From an uncultured Lachnospiraceae bacterium (GTDB taxonomy: Bacteria; Bacillota; Clostridia; Lachnospirales; Lachnospiraceae), in contig CAJUTQ010000048.1 in NCBI GenBank assembly GCA_910589265.1, positions 1-15,646 on the forward strand: 15,646 bases of DNA, given 5' to 3'. The notes beneath the pieces were generated by a model. It saw only the letters and a list, made by a program, of their open reading frames with translations. It was not told the DNA's origin and did not search any database. Position numbers and translations under genes: made by a program. Positions 8,521 to 15,646 of the stretch are shown piece by piece (within the stretch, counting starts at the first letter, position 1; each line of letters opens with the position of its first letter).

Positions 8521-9251
8521 CTAATCCCAAACAATCAATCTTTCTCTTTTCCTTGTTCCTCTATCCCTTTTTGCATTTCCTCCCCCTCGAATGTCTTTTA
8601 GCACCTGTTCTAACTTGTAAAAGGCATCTTCTGGCACAAAGTCTTCTTTTTGTTTTTGTCCTGTTTTTCCCATAAGGTAATCTTTAATAATTCTGTTCTC
8701 ACTGCCTCCCTGCTTTGTAAAAGGAGATAAGCAAACTGGGGATCTCCCTCTCCTGCTTCCTCACAGGCCAGCACCTTCCTAGCAAAAAAATCGGTCACCT
8801 CCTTAGAAAGGCTGTTTCCATCTGCTGCTGACCAAGTGGCATGGGCCAGATTCAACGTATCATACTCTGTCTGAATATCGTAAAAGTCCTTATATTCTGT
8901 CCTTAACCTTGCTCCATCTTTTAGCTTGAAGCGGCATAATTCTACCTCATCATCCAAAAGTTCCAGGCTGGCATCTAGAAAAAAGCATGTCTTATAACGG
9001 ATATAACCACTAAATTCCTCTCTTTCCCTTACTTTAAATTTCAGACTCACATAGTTTTGGGTAGAAACATACTCTATTCGTTCCTCTTCCCCCAATAAAA
9101 ACACATAGTCCCTGCATTTAATCTGTCCAGGCCCAATAGAAATATGCTGATTTTCAACTCGTAACTTGCAGCCGTAGATAATTCCCTTTGGATAGTCCAA
9201 ATAGGCGATCTGTTCCTTTAACCAGGCCAAATCCCGAAGGGCAGTTAGCAT
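8521..9251 (-). pseudogene. Baseplate-like structural protein, probably frameshifted
   Basis: The intact frame from ATG 9251 gives 213 residues ending at 8610, but the last 20 or so look unnatural. Reading the -1 frame from about 8684 gives DYLMGKTGQKQKEDFVPEDA and then FYKLEQVLKDIRGGG up to TAG at 8521-8523, just before spike 2. One lost A in the AAA run at 8683-8685 would explain this. The N-terminal region (YPKGIIYGCKLRVENQHISI, then GPGQIKCRDYVFLL) resembles the entry strands of phage baseplate or tail-fibre proteins. The middle is acidic (ELLDDEVELCRFKLKDGARL). I do not recognise a named family, and a baseplate role is inferred from these strands and the neighbours. The frameshifted product may still fold, because about 190 residues are unaffected. 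The RBS before ATG 9251 is weak. Confidence 0.65.
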
Positions 9252-9275
9252 TTCTCTTGTGAGTATTTTCCCTTT

Positions 9276-11088
9276 TTAAATGTAGGGTATATATGTTCCA
9301 TCAAAGAAATTTTTCACCCAGCCCTCATGTTCAAAGGGATAAAACTCCTCTTTTCCAAGATATAACTGCTCCTGTTTTCAAAAAATAGGAGCAATGACAT
9401 AACCCCAGTCTCTGCACCGCTTCCAAGCAAAGAAGCGCATTTCCTGATTCACAATACTATCTGTATCCTTTTGAAGGATATGGTTTTCATAAAGAGCTTC
9501 CATGTCCTCATAAGTAACAGGCCAAAACTCCGTAGGCTCACAATCACAGGCGAACTGCTATCGGATATTGCCAGAAGCATCTTTCAGATACAGATGTAAG
9601 GTTACTTCCTCCAAATTTCTAGAAACATACTGGGTCTCTTCCTCCCGCAAAAAGCCATTAACTAGTTCCACTTCTTTTCCTCTATGGGTCTTTGCATGAA
9701 CCGTATAAGGCAATAGGGGCTTGTCTGAACGTAAGTCGATTCTGGCAATCCCTGTCCGTACCTGTGAGCTTGAGAAAAGAAAAAAGATGATAGAAATTAT
9801 TTTTTACTTGAAAGTAAGAACGCCGGCTTTTAGCCTTATACTCCAAAAAACGAGTAGGAAAATACGTTTCTGCCTGTTCATAGGCTTCCTCTAAAGATTG
9901 ATAAACTGCATAACCCGATAGGTAAGGTTGTTTCCCCCAAAATCTGTATCCCCATTTTCGTAAGCAGTATCAATCTCAATATGATAGGCAATTCCTGTAT
10001 CCTGCACCTGAAAGGTACAGGCATAGAGATCTGTCGTTCCTCCTCCACAATCCACAATTAAAGCCTCATAACCTTGATTTTCCGTAAGCTTTCCTGATTC
10101 CAGCAGATCAGAAAGGGGGTTGTAGAGGACCGTCACACCTTCATCCAGCATTTCTTCCTCCTTAGGAAGATAGTCAGGTAATATTTCTTGAAATAATCGT
10201 CCAAAGAGATATTTTTGCCTTACAAGACAGGAGACATGAATCTGGTTAATTTTACCTTTAAACTGGTTCTCTGTCTGGGTAATTATATAGGAAAAATACC
10301 CTTTCATAATCTCTTTTCGGGGAAGAAAGGCCCGTTTTCCCTGTCAGTCTGTAATCTCTTCTTCTTTCTCAAAATCACTAATCCACCGCTTCATATCGTA
10401 AAAAATACTAAAGCCTTCATCCACATAACAGGCGTTTGCCATATCCACTGCCTCCTGGCCAAAAACAAACCTGAGTCTTCCTTCTTCTATGGCCAATACT
10501 CCTGTCACAGAAGGAAGAAGCTTATCCCCCTTAGGAAAATGGGTATAATGAATACTGTTTTTCTTCCGATTTCTTGCAAAAGAAGCTCCCTTTGCCTGTA
10601 CTACATAGAGAGAATCCAAGTATACCTGATCTCCTTCCCTCTTCTGTAAAGAAAAAATACCGCAGAATTCTTTTCCTCTATTAATTAGCAAAGCATTGGT
10701 ATTTTCCAGTTCTCCCAAATAAGGAAGGCGTATCCCCTCCTCTAGTGACAGCATAAGCCTGTCATAAACTACCAGCTTAGAAGGAATATATAAACGTTTA
10801 TCTTGTTCCGCTACTAGCTTTCCACTGCTAAGAAGCCATTCCAAAGTCTCATTTCCCTCTTTTCGTTCCTTTAAAATTAGCCGTTTTTCTCCCAGTCCCC
10901 AATACCGTATAATGACATGAATCAGTTCCTCTTTATCTAAAGGATTCATTAATCCCTGAATAAGTCTCTCCCTGGGGCAAGTCTCTTGAAGCTGATGGGT
11001 AGTCACCATCTCTAGCTGCTTCCTTACGATATAGAATCTTTTTCTTTTCTTGTTTCATCCCCTCTTTAAATGATCCATAACCTGTCAT
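9276..11088 (-). pseudogene. Hsp70-like (DnaK/actin-fold) ATPase, degraded
   Basis: Remains of one gene of about 600 codons. The Hsp70 signature is clear in the middle: VDCGGGTTDL (phosphate-2 loop) near 10050 and GDTDFGGNNL (compare Hsp70 GDTHLGGEDFD) near 9930. PSVTGVLAIEEGRLRFVFGQ and FYDMKRWI further upstream fit lobe I. The expected start is ATG 11088, behind GAGGAAAGG and overlapping the upstream TAA as TAATG. Lesions: a poly-A frameshift near 11040, in-frame TGA at 10344, a -1 frameshift near 9895, a frameshift near 9770, TAG at 9558 and TGA at 9378. The reading frame resumes sensibly after each one, ending at TAA 9276. I cannot find a normal phosphate-1 loop (xDxGTTxS). In family terms it would be a chaperone or actin-like ATPase, and its role in this locus is unknown. 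Confidence 0.85.
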
Positions 11089-11101
11089 TACCTTTCCTCA
11101 T
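11086..11101 (-). promoter_or_regulatory. RBS and TAATG stop-start overlap deciding the Hsp70-like gene start
   Basis: GAGGAAAGG lies just before ATG 11088, which shares its A with the TAA of the upstream frame (TAATG). The junction is well preserved although both flanking genes are broken. It fixes the original end of one gene and the start of the next, and shows that the two were translationally coupled. Confidence 0.7.
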
Positions 11102-11807
11102 CTATTCTCTAAAAAATAACCATCTCATCCAGCACCATCGTGTCCCCTACACCGATAATTCCAAAGTGATGTTCGTAAAAATAATATACCTTCTCCTACA
11201 TAGGCAGAAACAATTCTCTCAAAAAGGCTGCCTTCTCCTGTTCCTTTTTCTCTTCCTTAACTCCCAAATAAACCAAAACCTCCATAGGCCTTTCCTGACT
11301 TTCATAGAGGAAGGCGTCTTCATAAAGGCTAGTTATTACCTTGCGATATTCCTCCAAATAATTTCCAGACTTTAATAAGTGAAGATAGGCTGGTACAATC
11401 CTTTTTTGTTCTTCACTGTCAAAGAGGGAAAATCTCTCCCTAGCTCCTTCCCCATATACGCCTTTCGTAAAATCCTGTAAAAGAATAGAGTAGTAGTAAT
11501 CTTCTTTGGACAGTCCTTCCCGCAAATCCAACTCTACGATATAGTGCATACAGATGTCTAAAAATAAGTCCCTCGTCGCTTCCATCCCGTCCACATTTTC
11601 GTTGAAAAGAGGGGCGAAAATGGCTCCAAAGCGATACAAAGGATTGACGGCAATCTCTTCACCCTCAGGTGCAGGCAGATTTAAATCTTCCATGGATACT
11701 TCCATATAAGGGCTGGGATTATCCCCTTTCACAAAGTGGATACAATCCAGACCCCAATGCTTTTTTCTTGCTGCTAGTACTGCTTGCCATGCATAATTCA
11801 TATTCAT
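11088..11807 (-). pseudogene. Unrecognised locus protein, interrupted by two TAG codons
   Basis: A 240-codon reading frame with TAG at 11196 and at 11109. The open part encodes about 203 residues. Beyond the first TAG the same frame continues with coding-like sequence (EKVYYFYEHHFGIIGVGDTM, then VLDEMVIF) and ends at TAA 11088-11090, which overlaps the next start as TAATG. That junction is strong evidence that the ancestral gene ran through both TAGs. The protein begins MNYAWQAVLAARKKHWGLDC and has a PEGEEIAVNPLYRFGAIFAP segment and helical stretches later. I do not recognise a family. ATG 11801 or ATG 11807 is the start (both behind AAAGGGGG), and I give the outer one. A truncated but functional 200-residue product is possible. 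Confidence 0.6.
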
Positions 11808-11894
11808 CCCCCTTTCTGTGCTATTCTTATTACATAAGCGGCTTTGCAACAAGCATCCCACAAACACAAATCACTCTGTAAAATTATTCCTTTT

Positions 11895-13136
11895 TCACTC
11901 TAACCGCCAAGATTCCTCCTTACCCATACAGTGGTATTCCAAATATTCCAACTGCAGCTGGGACAATAAATAACGAAGCCAGGATTCCCGTAAATACTTG
12001 GGTAGGCCCTCCTCATCTTCCTTCCAGCAAAAAGTAAAGAACAGAATTTTTCGTTTGTCCTCTGGGAAAAGGAGATTTTCAAGACTACCGTTCATATCTC
12101 CTCTTAAGGCGTCCTCTATCCCTTCCTCCAAGATATCATACTTTAAAAGCTCTACTGGAAAAGGCCAGGACAGCTCTCTTACCTTTCGCTGAAGCTCTAT
12201 AGGTGTCTGAATAAACTGTCCCGTCTTTTGCAAATAGCGGGCAGCCAGACTGTCCTGTTGTTTGTTAGAAAGGACAGGAGCGCAGTAGCCATAAGATAAA
12301 TTCTTCTCTTTTTGATGTAAAAGGTAGATCTTTACCTCTTCCATTTGTTCTTTATATGTTTTGACTAGTACTTGATTTTCCTCATGACGGACAGAAAGAA
12401 TCTCTTCTTTTGCATCCACCAAAATCCCTATCTCTTCCCCTCCCTTCCTTCCTAAAGGATAACTATGCTCATAAATCACTTCGTCTTTACAAGGCAGCCA
12501 AAACTCCTGGGACTCCATCTGTATTTCTTCCACGTTCCAAAGACAAATCATTTCTTCTTTTACAGCCTCTTCCCACTTCCCATAAGAAATATGAAATTGC
12601 TCCTTGGGAGAAACATCCTCCTCTGGCACTAAATCAAAAAACCGTTCCAGATGACCCATAGGAACACTCTTCCAAGGCACATGGTTTGCTATAAACAGCT
12701 TGTATAGCTTTTGCATGCATTCCTTGTAACGTCGTGTCTGTTCAATGCGAAAGGGAACTGTCCATCCTGTTTTTTCCTCTGTCCCTAATAGCTTTTCTTG
12801 TTGTAAAAATTGTTTGAGCCCTTTATCGTCTCCTTCTAGATATAGAGTTTTTCTGCCCTCCTCCCAGCTATTTTTCAAATCTTTGGGACAGAGAGGATAC
12901 CAAAAGCCATTAATAGGGTCTGCCACTTCTTTTCTAACGATGGTTGTATGAATAGCAAAAGTTCTCCAGGGCAGTGTAATCTCTTTTTCTATCCGCGCTT
13001 CTAACGCTTGATATTTTCCTTCTGTCCATTCATAGAAAGCCAAAAAACCTTCTAATAATAGCTCCCTTGCTTCCTTTCGTTCCTCTATATTTCCAATCCC
13101 TCTCAACTGCTTTTGTATGTATTCTCGATAATCCAT
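11895..13136 (-). CDS. Conserved-type locus protein of unknown function (413 aa)
   Basis: An intact soluble protein of 413 residues, rich in Glu, Lys, Trp and Tyr, with no signal peptide or membrane helix. I do not recognise a named family. Visible segments are an N-terminal helical region (EERKEARELLLEGFLAFYEW), a central WYPLCPKDLKNSWEEGRKTL stretch, a VPWKSVPMGHLERFFDLVPE motif, and a beta-rich region around residues 215-290 (EIGILVDAKEEILSVRHEE). It sits between damaged genes yet shows no lesion. Context suggests a structural or assembly protein of the tail-like complex, but this is inference. ATG 13136 is preceded by AAGGAAGAAGAG, 18 bases after the upstream stop. A gap of about 87 bases separates it from the next gene, the largest in the intact part of the operon. 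Confidence 0.8.
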   Translation of the reverse strand: MDYREYIQKQLRGIGNIEERKEARELLLEGFLAFYEWTEGKYQALEARIEKEITLPWRTFAIHTTIVRKEVADPINGFWYPLCPKDLKNSWEEGRKTLYLEGDDKGLKQFLQQEKLLGTEEKTGWTVPFRIEQTRRYKECMQKLYKLFIANHVPWKSVPMGHLERFFDLVPEEDVSPKEQFHISYGKWEEAVKEEMICLWNVEEIQMESQEFWLPCKDEVIYEHSYPLGRKGGEEIGILVDAKEEILSVRHEENQVLVKTYKEQMEEVKIYLLHQKEKNLSYGYCAPVLSNKQQDSLAARYLQKTGQFIQTPIELQRKVRELSWPFPVELLKYDILEEGIEDALRGDMNGSLENLLFPEDKRKILFFTFCWKEDEEGLPKYLRESWLRYLLSQLQLEYLEYHCMGKEESWRLE

Positions 13137-13154
13137 CTCTTCTTCCTTCCAGAG

Positions 13155-14100
13155 TTAATTGTTTCCACTGACGCTGCTTTGTTCCTGTGCCTGCTTTTCT
13201 TCCAGTGCTTCTATTTTTTTCTTCAAAGCAGCTATCTGTGCCTTATCTTCCAGCTCTTCATACTTTTCCATAGCCATCAAATAAAAAACAATAGCTCCTT
13301 CATAATCTTGCTCTTCAATAGCGGCCTCTGCCTTTGCTACTAGCTCTGCTGCTGTCATTTCTTGTCTGGCCCTCTCCACTTCTGCCTGCGCCTTACTCCA
13401 GGCTTCATACAAGGTAACAAGAGCATCTAAAGCCTGTTGTTTTCCCTCTTCTCCTTATTCCTAAGACTTTCTGCCAGTTCTAACCCTTTCTTACACTCCT
13501 CTCTGGCTCGGATATAGTTATTATCCTCCATGTAAGTTTCCACATTAGCGAAAATAAGCTCCATTTCTTCCCGTTTTTCCCTTCTCCCCTTTTGCCAGAA
13601 GAACAGAAGCAAGCCCACAATAAAAAGAAAGAGCAAAACTGCTATTTCAGCGGTCATAAGCCGTTTTTGCTTCCCTTCCTTTTTTGGCTCGTTTCCTGCC
13701 TCTGAAAAGACATCCAAAAGTTCCCCCTCATCCACATACTCCCAAATCCCTCTTGTGTAAAGAGTTAGAAAATCTCCCTCTAACAGCTTGATCTTCCTAG
13801 ATACAAAAAGATGAAAGCCTTTCTGGCCAAGGTAGCAATACAGGTTGTTCCTTTACTCATAGCGGGCAGCCTTGTCCTCCCCTAATTGTCCAGCATGAAT
13901 CAAATCCTAGGGAAGGGACATATCCTTTGTGGCAAAATAGCATTGTCCCTGGCGGTAGATTCTTAGTCTTGTATTTCCTGCACAGCCAAAGCGTAGTTTC
14001 TCATAATTGGTGACTACTACTGTCAAAGAAGCCTTTAATTTTTCATAACTTTCTTTAACAGCTGGGTATTAGCCTACCTTAAGTACCCCTTGATTCTTCT
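13155..14100 (-). pseudogene. PP2C-like phosphatase with TM and helical repeat tail, degraded
   Basis: Reading one frame through TAA 14069, TAG 13907 and TAA 13853 gives the second half of a PP2C domain: LRFGCAGNTRLRIYRQGQ, then a weak RNNLYCYLGQKGFH, then LLEGDFLTLYTRGIWEYVDE. A basic linker, one membrane helix (AEIAVLLFLFIVGLLLFFW) and a helical, TPR-like tail follow. Near 13440-13455 one base is missing. Restoring it joins SLRNKEK to EGKQQALDALVTLYEAW and the tail ends at TAA 13155. The PP2C metal-binding Asp of the usual TDG motif reads TRG here, so even the ancestral enzyme may have been inactive. The N-terminal half of PP2C is not recognisable. Family knowledge: PP2C phosphatases control type VI systems by threonine dephosphorylation. 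A similar role here is inference. Confidence 0.75.
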
Positions 14101-14109
14101 TTTTCCTAT

Positions 14110-14495
14110 TATCTTTCCCTTGGTTTCAAATCATTATAATGAATTTCTTTCTGCATCTTCCTCTTCAAATAGGAAGGAGATTTTTTCGTGAAAATAAAAT
14201 GGATAAGTCTTTCCCTTAAGCAAAAGTTCCTTCCCCTTTAGGACACTGGCCTTCCCCCTGTTTTTTACCATAAGGTTTTTCTCTTTTCCTGGTTGTGAAT
14301 CACATAGACTACCAGCTTTCCATAAAAGGTTACTTTCTTGTTTTCCATTTCGGCGGGCAATAGTCCTTTTTCACCAATCTTTTTGCATATTATCCCCTGC
14401 TTATTCTTCTTTTTTACTGCAAGAAAAAAATGGCTCTATTGGCAATGAGAAAAAAGCAAAAATTCCCCTATCCTTCTAGAAGGAATGAGATACAT
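14110..14495 (-). pseudogene. Remnant of an unrecognised protein, perhaps FHA-like
   Basis: From ATG 14495 the frame runs MYLIPSRRIGEFLLFSHC, meets TAG at 14436, and continues KKIGEKGLLPAEMENKKVTF and YGKLVVYVIHNQEK. Near 14285 it must shift frame to continue as KNLMVKNRGKASVLKGKELL and then KGKTYPFYFHEKISFLFEEE before hitting further stops near 14120. The last segment loosely resembles the end of an FHA domain (NRG, then a G-E-L turn, then a closing strand), which would fit a PP2C neighbour, but this is a weak match. No RBS is clear. Apart from this remnant I see no other feature between 14.1 and 14.5 kb. Confidence 0.4.
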
Positions 14496-14503
14496 CTAAG
14501 AAA

Positions 14504-15434
14504 TTAAGAATATTCTGAAAAAAGATAGACTTTCAGACTCATCTCCTTCTCACTCTCCATACGGATTGTCATCTCTTGTTGATTTGGCTTAAGTAAATCA
14601 ATAACAGTAAAATAACTTCCCTTGTAAAACTCTAACTCATCAGCTTCTGCGCTAATCGTCAGGCTTTCCCCTTGCTGTCTTCCAAGAAGCAGACTTTTTG
14701 TTCGATCTATATAGGTATCTGGCAGTGTAATGGTAAGTTCCCCCTGTTTCCAGTAAGGCCTCCTACCTGCTTGGCCTTTACATTGAGAACAGAAAACAAA
14801 TAATTTTCCAGATACTGATTCATCAGTTCTCCCTTTGGAAACTCGAAAAGATTTCCTCCTGTTTGCTCTGGAGCTGAATAAACGGTTTCTCCTTCTGTTT
14901 TTCTTTCTCTCAGAGCTATTATATCCGCTGCAATTCCCCATCTGTTATCCAGACAATTCGTTTTTCTCCCTCTTCTTTTGAAAGTAATCCATTGGCTTCC
15001 TTTAAAGCTATTCCTGCATCACCATATTGCCTATAAGTCAATCCTTATAAGCTATCCTCTATCATGGAATAACTGCTGCCTACTAAAAGATGTTTTACAA
15101 TCTTTTCCTGATACATAATCATGCCCATTTGATAATGGCTGGGCAGAGAAGCTGCCAGCCCCTTTACAAAATCAATAGCAAAATACTAATAACTATGTTT
15201 ATTTTTCTAGTCAACCCCTGTTTTCCATGTATTACGCCTATCCATCTTCTCATACATTACTCATTCCAGTTTTCGAATACTCCCTACAGCCCATATTACT
15301 GTCCTTCGTTACAATCCATGTTCACTGTTGAGAGCTCCCTTTGTACTATCGTTCCGGCCAAATGCCCCCTTAGGAGCAAAAACTACATCCGTGACTCTGT
15401 TATTTTTTGTAGTATAACTTACTACTAATTTTTT
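14504..15434 (-). pseudogene. von Willebrand A domain protein, degraded and 5'-truncated
   Basis: The frame reads KKLVVSYTTKNNRVTDVVF and APKGAFGRND from the right end, then AIDFVKGLAASLPSHYQMGM, GDAGIALKEANGLL and KRIVWITDG, which is the classic vWA ending (LITDGE). In-frame stops lie at 15309, 15261, 15207, 15186 and 15045. Near 14937 a lost G in a GGGG run shifts the frame to IAADIIALRER and LENYLFSVLNVKAKQVG. A second single-base loss near 14758 restores WKQGELTITLPDTYIDRTKS and a beta-rich tail to TAA 14504. The MIDAS motif (DxSxS) is not recognisable in the damaged stretch. The gene start is missing: coding-like sequence stops at the edge of the 20-bp repeat array, so an insertion probably cut it. 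Confidence 0.75.
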
Positions 15435-15447
15435 TCAATACACATTT

Positions 15448-15600
15448 CAGAAAATGTCATTTTTAAGCAGAAAATGTCATTTTATGCAGACACTTCCATA
15501 TTTTCTGGTCGATTGCAATCCGAGGTTCCCGTTTTGTAATCGACTTTCACATTTTGTAAGCGGCCTTCAAAATTTGTACCCGAAATTCCACTTTTGTAAC
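15448..15600 (+). repeat. Array of about seven degenerate 20-bp direct repeats
   Basis: Seen directly: CAGAAAATGTCATTTTTAAG at 15448 and CAGAAAATGTCATTTTATG at 15468 are adjacent copies. After a looser copy at 15487 (CAGACACTTCCATATTTTCT), four units in exact 20-base register follow: CCGAGGTTCCCGTTTTGTAA (15520), TCGACTTTCACATTTTGTAA (15540), GCGGCCTTCAAAATTTGTAC (15560) and CCGAAATTCCACTTTTGTAA (15580). The shared pattern is roughly C-x-G-A-x-x-T-T-C-C followed by a T run and GTAA. Multiple internal direct repeats at an end are typical of IS21-family elements, where the transposase binds. Confidence 0.85.
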
Positions 15601-15628
15601 ACGATTCCCGTCCCAAGAGACGATTTTG

Positions 15629-15637
15629 TGCTATACT
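15629..15637 (+). promoter_or_regulatory. Extended -10 promoter element at IS end
   Basis: TGCTATACT is an extended -10 box (TGn followed by TATACT) on the plus strand. It is followed by CTCCTTATG at the window edge. No good -35 box sits at the usual distance, which extended -10 promoters tolerate. It would drive rightward transcription, presumably of the transposase gene. Confidence 0.4.
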
Positions 15638-15646
15638 CTCCTTATG

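Larger units (their letters stand above)
15448..15646 (+). mobile_element. Probable end of an insertion sequence (IS21-like), continuing past window
   Basis: The repeat array replaces coding sequence of the vWA remnant at about 15440 and is followed by a promoter-like stretch pointing out of the window. This is how the istA side of an IS21-family element looks. No transposase codons are inside the window, so the family call is inference from repeat architecture. The exact terminus cannot be fixed: a TG dinucleotide occurs at 15455, and the target duplication on the other side is not available. Confidence 0.5.

Noticed and set aside
8641..8660. Programmed -1 frameshift at CAAAAAG in the baseplate-like gene
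   Set aside because: The natural-looking -1 frame already begins about 30 bases upstream, near 8684, so slippage at this site would come too late. A lost base is simpler.
10344..11009. The 221-codon open frame as an independent complete gene
   Set aside because: It begins inside a longer frame starting at 11088, and the Hsp70-like sequence continues in the same frame beyond its TGA.
11808..11894. A promoter in the 87-base gap before the 240-codon gene
   Set aside because: AT-rich pieces such as TAATAA are present, but no -35/-10 pair with acceptable spacing could be found.
9276..15434. Stop codon reassignment or TAG suppression explaining the in-frame stops
   Set aside because: TAA, TAG and TGA all occur inside the broken genes, frameshifts accompany them, and intact genes nearby end normally with TAG (4231, 6204), TGA (6948, 11895) and TAA (5663).
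9276..15434. A directed C-to-T mutation bias behind the nonsense codons
   Set aside because: Every stop codon is one C-to-T change from CAA, CAG or CGA, so the pattern has no diagnostic value without an intact homologue for comparison.
15448..15600. Regular 20-bp repeats as a CRISPR array or iteron origin
   Set aside because: Units are contiguous and degenerate, with no unique spacers of constant length and no cas genes. No replication protein is visible. An IS terminus fits better.

Overview
The window reads as a bacterial accessory locus from a Gram-positive, Clostridia-like genome. I suggest Lachnospiraceae only as an inference, from the AG-rich ribosome binding sites, the Lys/Glu-rich proteins, the tightly overlapping genes and the gene families. 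Almost everything is encoded on the minus strand as one long co-directional operon transcribed from right to left, so the plus strand is very rich in C and T.

In transcription order: about 15.45-15.6 kb holds an array of degenerate 20-bp repeats that looks like the end of an insertion sequence, probably IS21-like. Next come the remains of a von Willebrand A (vWA) protein gene (15.43-14.50 kb), an unrecognised broken gene (14.50-14.1 kb) and a broken PP2C-like phosphatase/TM/helical-repeat gene (14.1-13.16 kb). An intact 413-residue protein of unknown function follows (13.14-11.90 kb). Then a 240-codon gene broken by two TAG codons (11.81-11.09 kb), a heavily damaged Hsp70-like ATPase gene (11.09-9.28 kb) and a frameshifted baseplate-like gene (9.25-8.52 kb). 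From 8.49 kb to the left edge every gene is intact: VgrG-like spike protein 2, a 90-residue helical protein, two DcrB/DUF1795-like (Eag-type) candidate chaperones, VgrG-like spike protein 1, and a very large PAAR-like (DUF4280)-RHS polymorphic toxin whose C-terminal toxin lies beyond the window.

Together the genes describe a contractile-tail or type VI-like effector delivery locus. Two spikes (gp27/gp5-like), a PAAR-like tip fused to an RHS cage, and chaperones form the payload module. A baseplate-like protein, an Hsp70-like ATPase, a phosphatase and a vWA protein probably served assembly or control. No sheath, tube or AAA+ disassembly ATPase is visible here.

The damage is strikingly uneven. 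I count 14 in-frame stop codons and about eight frameshifts in roughly 5 kb of upstream genes, against none in roughly 9.7 kb of the other genes. This suggests an operon whose support genes are decaying behind an insertion sequence while its effector cassette is still kept or was recently exchanged. No RNA genes, CRISPR array or convincing terminator was found.
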